A stretch of 12,508 bases of DNA from an uncultured Flavobacteriales bacterium (GCA_946478675.1 CAMLEF010000103.1:1-12508); one strand, 5' to 3'. Counted from the first letter of the stretch, positions 1 through 7,033 are shown. Notes: generated by a model not told the origin, from the sequence alone. Made by a program: numbers and translations.

Positions 1-98
1 CCTGTCGCCCGCAGTTGAAATGCCATTATAAAAATAGCACGCCGCTGTTGCGCGAACATTAAACCGCGATTAAAAGCGATCTCTTATAAGTAGAATGT
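1..98. other. Unassigned sequence downstream of ruvB
   Basis: This stretch follows the ruvB stop codon and holds no gene that I can recognise. On the minus strand an ATG at 26-24 opens a frame of only eight codons before the window edge (reading M-A-F-Q-L-R-A-T). It could be the start of the next gene or chance. No convincing stem followed by a T-tract is visible after ruvB, so a ruvB terminator is not evident here. Confidence 0.3.
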
Positions 99-1133
99 TT
101 ACTCGCCGAAAAGCGTTCCCTTGTCGCGCAACGGTAATTTGCCGAGATGCTTGTACGCCTGGTCCGTGGCTTGACGGCCGCGTGGCGTGCGGATGAGATA
201 ACCTTCCTGGATGAGGAACGGCTCGTACACTTCTTCGATCGTGCCGGCTTCTTCGCCTACTGCGGTAGAAATGGTCGTGATGCCGACCGGTCCGCCTTTG
301 AATTTTTCGATGATCGCAGAGAGAATGCGGATGTCCATTTCATCGAGACCGTTCTTGTCGACGTTGAGCGCCTGCAATGAATAATGCGCGATCTCGAGAT
401 CGATGGAACCGTTGCCTTTGATCTGCGCGAAGTCACGCACACGACGAAGCAGCGCGTTGGCGATACGCGGCGTACCGCGGCTGCGGCGTGCAATTTCAAA
501 TGCGGCTTCTTCAGTGATCGGCACGTTGAGAATGCCGGCGGAACGTTCGATGATCTTCTTCAGCAGCTTCGCATCGTAATAGCCGAGCCGCGAAGTAATG
601 CCGAAACGCGCGCGCAAGGGCGAAGTCAGCAAGCCGGAACGTGTCGTAGCGCCGACCAGCGTGAACGGGTTCAGCTTGATCTGCACCGAACGCGCATTCG
701 GGCCGCTGTCGAGCATGATGTCGATGCGGTAATCTTCCATCGCCGAATAGAGATACTCTTCCACCACCGGGCTGAGGCGATGAATCTCGTCGATGAAGAG
801 CACGTCGAATTCGCCGAGGTTCGTCAGCAATCCTGCAAGATCGCCCGGCTTGTCGAGCACCGGCCCGGAAGTAATGCGGATGTTCACCCCGAGCTCCTGC
901 GCCACGATATTCGCGAGCGTCGTTTTCCCGAGTCCCGGAGGACCATGCAGCAGCACGTGATCGAGCGCTTCGCCACGCTGCTTCGCCGCCTGCACAAACA
1001 CCTTCAGGTTGTCGACCACCGCTTCCTGCCCGGTGAAGTCGGAAAAATCCTGCGGACGCAGCATCTTCTCGAATTCCTTCTCCGCGGAGGAAAGGTTTTC
1101 GCTGTCAGGATCGATGTTCGGGTTGAGAGACAT
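99..1133 (-). CDS. ruvB: Holliday junction branch migration DNA helicase RuvB
   Basis: RuvB is the hexameric AAA+ motor that, with RuvA, drives branch migration of Holliday junctions during recombinational repair; it acts in the cytoplasm on DNA. The 344-residue length is normal for the family. Visible landmarks are the Walker A motif GPPGLGKTT at residues 64-72, Walker B with DEIH at 115-118, the sensor-1 segment GATTRSG at 161-167, SPLRARFG with a candidate arginine finger at Arg174, the RGTPR sensor-2 segment, and a C-terminal winged-helix DNA-binding domain ending in RTPRGRQAT. The start chosen gives an acidic N-terminal lead-in and then the conserved [12 protein letters not shown]. There is no Shine-Dalgarno sequence. 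The gene lies 125 bp from the preceding gene, and most of that gap is a large palindrome, so it is probably transcribed separately from the respiratory operon. ruvA and ruvC are not adjacent. The assignment is essentially certain. Confidence 0.98.
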   Translation of the reverse strand: MSLNPNIDPDSENLSSAEKEFEKMLRPQDFSDFTGQEAVVDNLKVFVQAAKQRGEALDHVLLHGPPGLGKTTLANIVAQELGVNIRITSGPVLDKPGDLAGLLTNLGEFDVLFIDEIHRLSPVVEEYLYSAMEDYRIDIMLDSGPNARSVQIKLNPFTLVGATTRSGLLTSPLRARFGITSRLGYYDAKLLKKIIERSAGILNVPITEEAAFEIARRSRGTPRIANALLRRVRDFAQIKGNGSIDLEIAHYSLQALNVDKNGLDEMDIRILSAIIEKFKGGPVGITTISTAVGEEAGTIEEVYEPFLIQEGYLIRTPRGRQATDQAYKHLGKLPLRDKGTLFGE

Positions 1134-1156
1134 TAGTGCAAAAATACTACTACAAT

Positions 1157-1259
1157 GGGTTACGAATTACGAATGAATACGAATATACGAATGGACAATC
1201 CACTCCGAAGGTTCGCATATGCGATTCGTATATTCGTAATGATTCGTAATTCGTAACCC
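1157..1259. repeat. Large near-perfect palindrome built from TACGAAT heptamers
   Basis: Bases 1157-1192 pair with 1224-1259 over 36 positions with only two mismatches (1175/1241 and 1177/1239), leaving a 31-base centre. The left arm holds four direct copies of TACGAAT (1161-1167, 1168-1174, 1178-1184, 1186-1192). The right arm holds the four reverse complements ATTCGTA (1224-1230, 1232-1238, 1242-1248, 1249-1255). The tips are GGGT and ACCC. Within the centre is a further perfect 10-bp palindrome, CGCATATGCG, at 1214-1223. The element fills nearly the whole gap between the beta-barrel gene and ruvB. It could be a REP/MITE-like mobile repeat, a transcript-end hairpin, or a protein-binding array. 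It lacks an adjacent long T-tract, so it is not a textbook terminator. Function is unknown. Confidence 0.9.
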
Positions 1260-1927
1260 TACAACATTTTCGCCAGCTTCGTATTCGGCAGTAAAATCTT
1301 ATAAATCTCGCCCCAATAAATATTGATGTAAAACGAATAGATCGGCGAGTTGAAATTTTCTTTGATCAGCGGATTTCTGCGCAGCATGATGCGGTAGCCG
1401 ATATCGCCGCCGACGCCGAGCCATTTGAGGAGCTTGTACGAAGCGGAAATTCCCGGCTCGTAAATCATCACGAAACGTTTGTCCTTTTCCCGGTTCGTCA
1501 TGCCGTCGAAAAAATCGTAGCGCGAATTCCCGAGGCCGAGCTGCACCGGCATGATGCTGAACCGCCAGTGATGGCTCACGTAATACACGTAACGGATGTA
1601 GTAGCTGAAGAAATGCATCCGTATCGTTCCCGTCGCGGAATCGTTCAGACCGGCGTTATTCTCAAAATATACTTTCCGTTTCGGGCCGTCCTGCAAAAAA
1701 TTATAGCCGAGCCCGAGCTGCAGGTAACCGGAGAAATCGACACCCGCCTTCACGCCCCAGATATGCGCCCGCTGCGAGCTGATGAAGGAGTTCCGCGAAT
1801 CGAAAGACGCCGTCGGGTAAATCGTTCCGTGCATGACGTGGTGCAGCGTGTCGGTCCACTGCGCATGCAGGCGGGTCGCTCCCGGCAGGAGCAGCAACAG
1901 CACGAAAAATCCTTTTAAGACCCGCAT
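1259..1927 (-). CDS. Predicted outer-membrane beta-barrel protein, function unknown
   Basis: I do not recognise this 222-residue protein as a named family. Residues 1-22 form a clear Sec signal peptide: a basic N-terminus, a leucine-rich core (about 7-15) and a likely cleavage after H-A before Gln23, typical of Bacteroidota. The mature part alternates hydrophobic/aromatic and polar residues in short strand-like blocks with Gly-rich turns (for example about 56-76, 103-119, 121-136, 154-167 and 169-182). This is consistent with a small beta-barrel of the porin-like or OmpW-like type. There are no catalytic motifs, cysteines or lipobox. The ATG used is the first available: an in-frame TAA lies 12 bases upstream. 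The stop codon TAG shares its last base with the outer edge of the palindrome. The gene sits 18 bp after the coxA terminator, so it is probably not a functional part of the oxidase operon. The barrel is inference from sequence texture. Confidence 0.8.
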   Translation of the reverse strand: MRVLKGFFVLLLLLPGATRLHAQWTDTLHHVMHGTIYPTASFDSRNSFISSQRAHIWGVKAGVDFSGYLQLGLGYNFLQDGPKRKVYFENNAGLNDSATGTIRMHFFSYYIRYVYYVSHHWRFSIMPVQLGLGNSRYDFFDGMTNREKDKRFVMIYEPGISASYKLLKWLGVGGDIGYRIMLRRNPLIKENFNSPIYSFYINIYWGEIYKILLPNTKLAKML

Positions 1928-1944
1928 CGCGCGAAATTACAGAA

Positions 1945-1977
1945 ACAAAAAAGACTCCCCGGAATGGAGAGTCTTTT
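1945..1977 (-). terminator. Rho-independent terminator of the act-cox operon
   Basis: Read on the minus strand, after the coxA stop codon there is a stem AGACTC/GAGTCT extended by two more G-C pairs across one mismatch (bases 1953-1960 with 1966-1973) and a five-base loop. Six T residues follow (1952-1947), then GTTT. The flanking A and T runs add four more A-T pairs. The hairpin begins 20 bases beyond the coxA stop and ends 18 bases before the next start codon. On the plus strand the same stem is followed by four T residues, so it could act weakly in both directions, but no plus-strand gene is present to use it. Confidence 0.88.
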
Positions 1978-1996
1978 CTGCAACAGGTGTTTGGTT

Positions 1997-3838
1997 TTAG
2001 TGGTGACCGCCACCGTCTTCTTCGCCGGCTGCCAGCGGAACGGTTTGCGGGATGAAATCTGAATCAGCGCCCGGCTTGCTGTAATCGTAGGGCCAGCGGT
2101 GAACTTCCGGAAGCGCGCCGGGCCAGTTGCCGTGCGTGTGCGCCATCGGCGTGGTCCACTCAAGCGTGTTGGAGTTGTACGGGTTCTGTACCGACTTCGG
2201 TCCACGGAACATGCTGTAGAAGAAGTTGAACAGGAACACGAGCTGGCCAAGGGCGCCGAGGATCGCGAAGCAGGTGATCACAACGTTGATGTCCTGCAGG
2301 TTGTCGAAGAGCGGGAACGCGCTGTTCGTGTAGTAACGACGCGGAACGCCTGCGAGACCGAGGAAGTGCATCGGGAAGAATACGCCGTATGCGCTGATGA
2401 ACGTGATCCAGAAGTGGATGTAGCCCATGTTTTTGTTCATGTGGCGCAGGAACATTTTCGGGAACCAGTGGTAAACACCGGCCAGCATACCGAGGATCGC
2501 CGACACGCCCATTACGATGTGGAAGTGAGCCACAACGAAGTAGGTATCGTGAACGTTGATATCAAGCGCGGAGTCAGCGAGGATGATACCCGTTACACCG
2601 CCGGAAATGAAGGTCGATACGAGACCGCAGGCGAAGAGCATGGCCGGCGTGAATTGTAAGTTTCCCTTCCAGAGCGTCGTGATGTAGTTGAACGCTTTCA
2701 CCGCAGAAGGAATAGCGATGAGCAGCGTCGTGAATACGAACACGGAACCGAGGAACGGGTTCATACCGGTCATGAACATGTGGTGGCCCCATACGATGAA
2801 CGACAGGAAGCCGATCGCCAGGATGGACGTTACCATCGCGCGGTAACCGAAGATCGGCTTGCGTGCGTTGACGGAGATGATCTCAGAGGTAAGGCCGAGC
2901 GCCGGGAGGATGATGATGTATACTTCAGGGTGACCAAGGAACCAGAACAGGTGTTCGAAGAGGATCGGGGAACCGCCGGTCTGATCGAGCGGGTGGCCCT
3001 GGATGTAGATGTCGGAGAGGTAGAAGCTGGTGCCGAAGCTGCGGTCGAAGATGAGCAGGAGCGCGCAGGAGAAAAGCACCGGGAAAGAAAGCACACCGAG
3101 GATCGCCGTTACGAAAAACGCCCAGACGGTGAGCGGGAGGCGCGTCATCTTCATGCCTTTCGTGCGCATGTTGAGGACGGTGATGATGTAGTTCAGGCCA
3201 CCGAGCAGTGACGAAACGATGAAGAACGACATCGAAACGAGCCAAAGGGTCATACCGGTTCCGGAACCCGGGATCGCCTGCGGAAGCGCAGAGAGCGGCG
3301 GGTAAACTGTCCAACCAGCGGAAGCAGCGCCATCCTGTACAAAGAGAGAGATGAGCATGATAAAGCTGGAGAGGAAGAAGAACCAGTAAGAAAGCATGTT
3401 CATGAAACCGGAAGCCATATCACGCGCACCGATCTGGTACGGGATAAGCAGGTTGGAGAACGTACCGCTCAATCCGCCGGTAAGTACCATGAAGACCATG
3501 ATGGTACCGTGGATGGTGATGAGCGCGAGGTAAGCATTCGGATCGAGGATGCCGTCTTTGCCCCATTTGTCGCCCATGACGGCGTTGATGAATGCAAATT
3601 TCTCACCCGGCCAGGCGAGCTGAAGGCGGAACACGATCGACATGACCATCGCAATGCAGGCCATGACTACCGCCGTCACGAGGAACTGGCGGGAAATGGT
3701 CTTGTGGTCCATGCTGAAGATATACTTCGACACGAACGTTTCGTGGTGATGCCCGTGGTCGTCGTGACCGTGATCCACATGCGCGTCGTGCTGGAGCGTC
3801 TGTGCGTGAAGGTCACTGTGTGCGTGCATATCAGCCAT
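1997..3838 (-). CDS. coxA: Cytochrome c oxidase subunit I (CoxA/CtaD), aa3 type
   Basis: This is the catalytic subunit that reduces O2 to water at the haem a3-CuB centre and pumps protons across the cytoplasmic membrane. The 613 residues hold about 12 membrane helices. Ligands are visible: His110 and His440 for haem a, His438 for haem a3, and His303 (in GHPEVY, with Tyr307 for the His-Tyr crosslink), His352 and His353 for CuB. Proton-channel residues place it in the A1 class: Asp140, Asn129 and Asn147 for the D channel, Glu305 of HPEVY, and Lys381 for the K channel. Two departures from the best-known enzymes are M-A-S-G-F-M-N after Asp140 instead of M-A-F-P-R-M-N, and Ser378 where Thr is usual. 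Residues 5-32 contain 11 histidines, and the C-terminus ends G-G-G-H-H. The gene follows coxB after 87 bp and is last in the operon, before a strong terminator. No subunit III gene follows. Confidence 0.98.
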   Translation of the reverse strand: MADMHAHSDLHAQTLQHDAHVDHGHDDHGHHHETFVSKYIFSMDHKTISRQFLVTAVVMACIAMVMSIVFRLQLAWPGEKFAFINAVMGDKWGKDGILDPNAYLALITIHGTIMVFMVLTGGLSGTFSNLLIPYQIGARDMASGFMNMLSYWFFFLSSFIMLISLFVQDGAASAGWTVYPPLSALPQAIPGSGTGMTLWLVSMSFFIVSSLLGGLNYIITVLNMRTKGMKMTRLPLTVWAFFVTAILGVLSFPVLFSCALLLIFDRSFGTSFYLSDIYIQGHPLDQTGGSPILFEHLFWFLGHPEVYIIILPALGLTSEIISVNARKPIFGYRAMVTSILAIGFLSFIVWGHHMFMTGMNPFLGSVFVFTTLLIAIPSAVKAFNYITTLWKGNLQFTPAMLFACGLVSTFISGGVTGIILADSALDINVHDTYFVVAHFHIVMGVSAILGMLAGVYHWFPKMFLRHMNKNMGYIHFWITFISAYGVFFPMHFLGLAGVPRRYYTNSAFPLFDNLQDINVVITCFAILGALGQLVFLFNFFYSMFRGPKSVQNPYNSNTLEWTTPMAHTHGNWPGALPEVHRWPYDYSKPGADSDFIPQTVPLAAGEEDGGGHH

Positions 3839-3925
3839 TGTGATTTTGTTTTTGAGTTTTTCCGTCTCTCTTTTCCTACGCTACTGTATTCGGAAAATCG
3901 TTGACTTGTAGTGAACTGTTAGAAA

Positions 3926-4987
3926 TTACTTTTGAGCCGTTTTTTGTGCGGTGGGCATTTTGTCGGCCATGAACGGCTGGTGACGTTTCATCCAGGCATC
4001 ATACTCCGCGCGGGTGCCGACGTAAATCAGCAGCTGCATGTTGTAGTGGCTCGTTCCGCAGATCTTGTTGCAAAGAAGAACGTAATCGAAATCAACGGTT
4101 TCTTTGCCCTGTTCTTTGCGGAGCGCGTTCGTCTCTTCCATATACTTGACCACATACGGATCTTTACGTGCTTCAGCCGTGGTTTTGTCCGGCTTGAAGT
4201 GGAAGTACGTCTGCATACCCGGAACCGCGTTCATCTGCGCACGGAACTGCGGGAAGTAAGCGCTATGGATCACGTCGCGGGAACGGATCTCGAAATCGAC
4301 TTCTTCGTTTACCGGGAGGAACAGCGTGTCGGTTACGATCACGTCGTCGAAGCCGGCTTTATCGGTAGAGTCGAGACCCAGTTCGTTGGTGCCGCCGAGC
4401 GTTCCGATGAGACGGTAGTTGGCTTTGCCGAGCGTATTGTCTGCGCCGGAATAGCGGGCCGTCCATTTGAACTGCTGGGCATACAGCTCGATTACACGTG
4501 TGCCTTTCGGCGCCGGTGCCATCGTTCCGTTCCAGAGGCGGATACCGAGGAAGATGATGATGAAGAGCACGATTGCCGGAACACCGGTCCAGAGCATCTC
4601 GAGCTTGTTGTTGTGCGGGAAGTACTCCGCTTTCTGACCGTCACGACCGTAATAACGGAACGCCATGAAGAACAGCAGGAAGTTCGTGATCACGAAAACC
4701 GCGATGATGATCAGGAAGTTGAAGTTGAGCAGCCAGTCCAGCTTCTTGCCGTGTTCGGAAGCCGCTTCCGGGAGCAGGTGATGTCCCCATTGCTGGTACT
4801 GCCAGACGAAGAACGCCATCAGCAGGATGTAGATGGTCAGCATCAGGCGCCCGTTCATCCGGTTGTCGCGTTCGGTCACCTTGTTGGGGTCGACTCCTTT
4901 CAGCTTTGTCGACAGTTCTACCACGCGTACCAGTTGCCAAACGGCGGCCGCGACGAGAATGAGGATAATATAGATTAAAAGGTGCAT
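3926..4987 (-). CDS. coxB: Cytochrome c oxidase subunit II (CoxB/CtaC), CuA-binding
   Basis: Subunit II accepts electrons from the cytochrome c side at its periplasmic dinuclear CuA centre and passes them to haem a of CoxA. CuA ligands are visible: His241 in DVIHSAYF, then Cys306, Cys310, His314 and Met317 in CNKICGTSHYNM. Instead of the usual two membrane helices, four are predicted: about residues 2-20, 48-64, 89-110 and 131-151. The last two match the canonical pair, including Glu130 of LEMLWTGVP, the position of the K-channel entry glutamate. The residue inside the CuA loop that is normally Glu (a Mg ligand) is Lys308, and the usual electron-entry Trp is replaced by Phe173 in QQFKW. No cytochrome c domain is fused to the C-terminus, which ends in a Lys/Ala/Thr-rich tail. 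The gene is 35 bp after actF and 87 bp before coxA, so it is transcribed with ACIII. Confidence 0.97.
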   Translation of the reverse strand: MHLLIYIILILVAAAVWQLVRVVELSTKLKGVDPNKVTERDNRMNGRLMLTIYILLMAFFVWQYQQWGHHLLPEAASEHGKKLDWLLNFNFLIIIAVFVITNFLLFFMAFRYYGRDGQKAEYFPHNNKLEMLWTGVPAIVLFIIIFLGIRLWNGTMAPAPKGTRVIELYAQQFKWTARYSGADNTLGKANYRLIGTLGGTNELGLDSTDKAGFDDVIVTDTLFLPVNEEVDFEIRSRDVIHSAYFPQFRAQMNAVPGMQTYFHFKPDKTTAEARKDPYVVKYMEETNALRKEQGKETVDFDYVLLCNKICGTSHYNMQLLIYVGTRAEYDAWMKRHQPFMADKMPTAQKTAQK

Positions 4988-5022
4988 AGCGTGTGACGAT
5001 TATTCGTGTTCGGGTTCCTGGA

Positions 5023-6282
5023 TTAAATCTGGTGGTGTAAGCCTTCTTCGAGCAGAGCGTGGTTTTTCGCCAGCAACGGAGCTTTCGACAGCGAGCGGAG
5101 GATCCAGAACGTGAAGAAAGCGGCGAAGCTGAGGAACATACCGATCTCGATACCGCCGATGCCCCAGTTGCCACCGACCGTACCCGGCATTACCATCAGG
5201 AAGGTATCCGTCCAGTGGAAGAACACGATCAGGAGGGCAATGAAGAGCAGGAATGATTTGTTACGTTTTGAATCGCGCGACATGAGCACGAGCATCGGGA
5301 ATCCGAAGTTCACCAGCATCGTGATCCAGAACAGGCCGCGGTACTGCTCCCAGCGCTGCTGGTAGTACACCACTTCTTCCGGGATATCCGAATACCAGAT
5401 GAGCATGAATTGCGCGAACCAAAGGTAGGTCCAGAGGAAGGAGATGGCGAACATCCACTTGCCGAGGTCGTGTACGTGGCTCGGGTTAACGAATTCGAGC
5501 TGATCGCGTGACTTGAGGTGCATCACGAGCAGGTTCGTAACGATAACCGCTCCCAGCCACCAGCCGGCGAAGTTGTACCAGCCGAACAGCGTAGAATACC
5601 AGTGCGTATCGATCGACATGATCGCGTCCCAGGTGAATACCGAAGAGGTAAAGCCGAAGAAGACGAGGAAGATCGCAGCGTTTTTCAGGTTGAGCAGCCA
5701 GTTGCGGCCTTCCGTATCGCGCAGCGTGTCTTCAGCAAGCGCGTTCTTACGGGACCACCATTGGTACCAGATCCAGCCACCGAAGAAAGCGAGAGTACGA
5801 CCGAAGAAGAACAGGTCGCCGAAATACGGAGCCTTGTGATCGATGATCGGGTCGATAACGTGCTCTTCGTTGTGGAAGAGGTACGACTGCCAGTGATAGA
5901 TGTGGTGCAGACCGAGGCGGCCGGCGATGAAGATCACGAGCAGCAGCACGAGACCGATCGGAAGGAAGGTACCGATGGCGCTGAACAGGCGCATGAAGAC
6001 GGTGCTCCACGAAGCCTGTGCGGCATACTGCACCGCATAGAAGAACGTAGCACCGAGCGCGATGCCGCCGAAGAAATAGCTATTCACCAGCAGGTTCGCC
6101 CAGATGCGCTGGCCGAGGCCCTGGTGTTCGGCGCCGTGTTCTGCACCGGCCATTTCAGGATGGCTGCGGAACACAATGCCCAGGATGAACAGGAGCACAC
6201 CCACACCGAACAGGATCCAGAGATTCTTCTGGGCCTTCGGCGTAAAGTTGTACGTCAGGTTATTCAGGTTTACGTGGCTCAT
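5023..6282 (-). CDS. actF: Alternative complex III subunit ActF (NrfD-like membrane protein)
   Basis: ActF is the second NrfD/PsrC-like integral membrane subunit of ACIII, the menaquinol:cytochrome c oxidoreductase that replaces bc1 in many Bacteroidota. The 419 residues carry about ten predicted membrane helices (roughly 20-38, 64-88, 100-120, 154-176, 200-222, 235-256, 275-297, 316-335, 343-365 and 379-398). A His-rich loop lies at residues 126-149. In known ACIII structures ActF pairs with ActC in the membrane and offers a possible proton path, while quinol oxidation is placed at ActC; that is family knowledge. The start at 6282 gives the short cytoplasmic N-terminus common in the family. 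There is no Shine-Dalgarno sequence. It lies 22 bp after actE and 35 bp before coxB, at the junction of ACIII and oxidase genes, which supports a joint complex. Confidence 0.95.
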   Translation of the reverse strand: MSHVNLNNLTYNFTPKAQKNLWILFGVGVLLFILGIVFRSHPEMAGAEHGAEHQGLGQRIWANLLVNSYFFGGIALGATFFYAVQYAAQASWSTVFMRLFSAIGTFLPIGLVLLLVIFIAGRLGLHHIYHWQSYLFHNEEHVIDPIIDHKAPYFGDLFFFGRTLAFFGGWIWYQWWSRKNALAEDTLRDTEGRNWLLNLKNAAIFLVFFGFTSSVFTWDAIMSIDTHWYSTLFGWYNFAGWWLGAVIVTNLLVMHLKSRDQLEFVNPSHVHDLGKWMFAISFLWTYLWFAQFMLIWYSDIPEEVVYYQQRWEQYRGLFWITMLVNFGFPMLVLMSRDSKRNKSFLLFIALLIVFFHWTDTFLMVMPGTVGGNWGIGGIEIGMFLSFAAFFTFWILRSLSKAPLLAKNHALLEEGLHHQI

Positions 6283-6304
6283 ATGATCGTGTCGATTCTG
6301 TCGG

Positions 6305-7015
6305 TTATTTTTTCTTTTCGGCCGGCTTCACCTTGGCAGAGTCTGCTGCAGCTGCGGTGTCGGCTTTCGGCATCGCGGAGAATTCGCTCCACGGTTTTCC
6401 GCCGCGGCCGAGACGCTGTACGTATTCGATGACTTTCCAGCGTTCTTCCGGGGTAAGCTGGGAAGCATGGGAACCCATGTTGCCTTTGCCGTACGTGATG
6501 ACGTGGTAAACGTGACCGTCGGTGAGCACACCGGCATCATATCGCGTTTTGTAGTTCGGCGGAACAGCGCCGTATTTGCCGCTTGCAACCAGCGGGCCGT
6601 TGCCGTCGCCGGCAGCACCGTGGCAATAAATGCAGTAACGCTCGTACAGGAATTTACCCTGTTCTTCTACCGCGTTGCTGTGCTCGAGCGGGTTTTTCCA
6701 GAAAGCCGAAGCGAGGCTGTCGCCCTGCGGCGTGTTATCGTACGGGAACGGGGTGAATCCGCGGGGAATAGTGCCCGTGGGGGGAAGCATGTTGCCCATG
6801 TACGTCGTATCCTTGATTACCCATTTGCCGTTCTCCACCACGCTGTCGATGTGCATGCTGGCGCCATTGGATTCGATCGAAGGGCTACGGTACATATCCG
6901 GGAAGTATTCCCAGCCCGGGCTGTTGGGATCATCTTTCACACAAGCGCTCAGCATGGAGGCGGCTGCGAGGGCAACCGTGCCGAGAGCGAGGAGTGTATA
7001 TTTCGTCTTTTTCAT
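6305..7015 (-). CDS. actE: Alternative complex III subunit ActE (monohaem cytochrome c lipoprotein)
   Basis: ActE is the periplasmic single-haem cytochrome c subunit of ACIII and a candidate for carrying electrons onward to the oxidase. The 236-residue precursor starts with a lipoprotein signal peptide; the lipobox L-S-A-C places the lipidated cysteine at residue 25. About 100 residues of ActE-type linker follow (GWEYFPDMYRSPSIE, then a Gly/Pro-rich stretch). The class I cytochrome c domain then begins, with CIYCH at 128-132 and Met180 in GNMGSH as the probable sixth haem ligand, ending with the helix around WKVIEYVQRLG. The last 20 or so residues are a low-complexity Ala/Lys tail. It is 18 bp after actD and 22 bp before actF. 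The order cytochrome-then-NrfD protein matches the conserved actDEF arrangement, so identification is firm. Which partner accepts its electrons is inferred. Confidence 0.95.
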   Translation of the reverse strand: MKKTKYTLLALGTVALAAASMLSACVKDDPNSPGWEYFPDMYRSPSIESNGASMHIDSVVENGKWVIKDTTYMGNMLPPTGTIPRGFTPFPYDNTPQGDSLASAFWKNPLEHSNAVEEQGKFLYERYCIYCHGAAGDGNGPLVASGKYGAVPPNYKTRYDAGVLTDGHVYHVITYGKGNMGSHASQLTPEERWKVIEYVQRLGRGGKPWSEFSAMPKADTAAAADSAKVKPAEKKK

Positions 7016-7033
7016 CGTTTCGTACGGTTGCGA

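Noticed and set aside
1..26. Start of another minus-strand gene at the window edge
   Set aside because: Only eight codons are available and they match nothing I can recognise, so no gene is called.
1133..1146. TATTTTTG at 1146-1139 (minus strand) as a Bacteroidota -7 promoter element for ruvB
   Set aside because: It fits the TAnnTTTG consensus but is only five bases before the start codon and has no TTG/TTTG at -33 spacing; the adjacent palindrome makes an AT-rich chance match likely.
1139..1259. The large palindrome as a standard rho-independent terminator
   Set aside because: The arms are AT-rich and 36 long, the loop is 31 bases, and the nearest run of five T residues on the minus strand is 12 bases beyond the stem.
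1157..1259. The heptamer repeats as a CRISPR-like array
   Set aside because: Units are seven bases with spacers of 0-3 bases and reverse orientation in the second arm; there are no unique spacers and no cas genes.
3932..4978. A 348-codon plus-strand open frame, antisense to coxB
   Set aside because: It is a shadow of coxB, with low-complexity Asp/Glu/Arg/His composition and no domain; coxB carries the full CuA motif.
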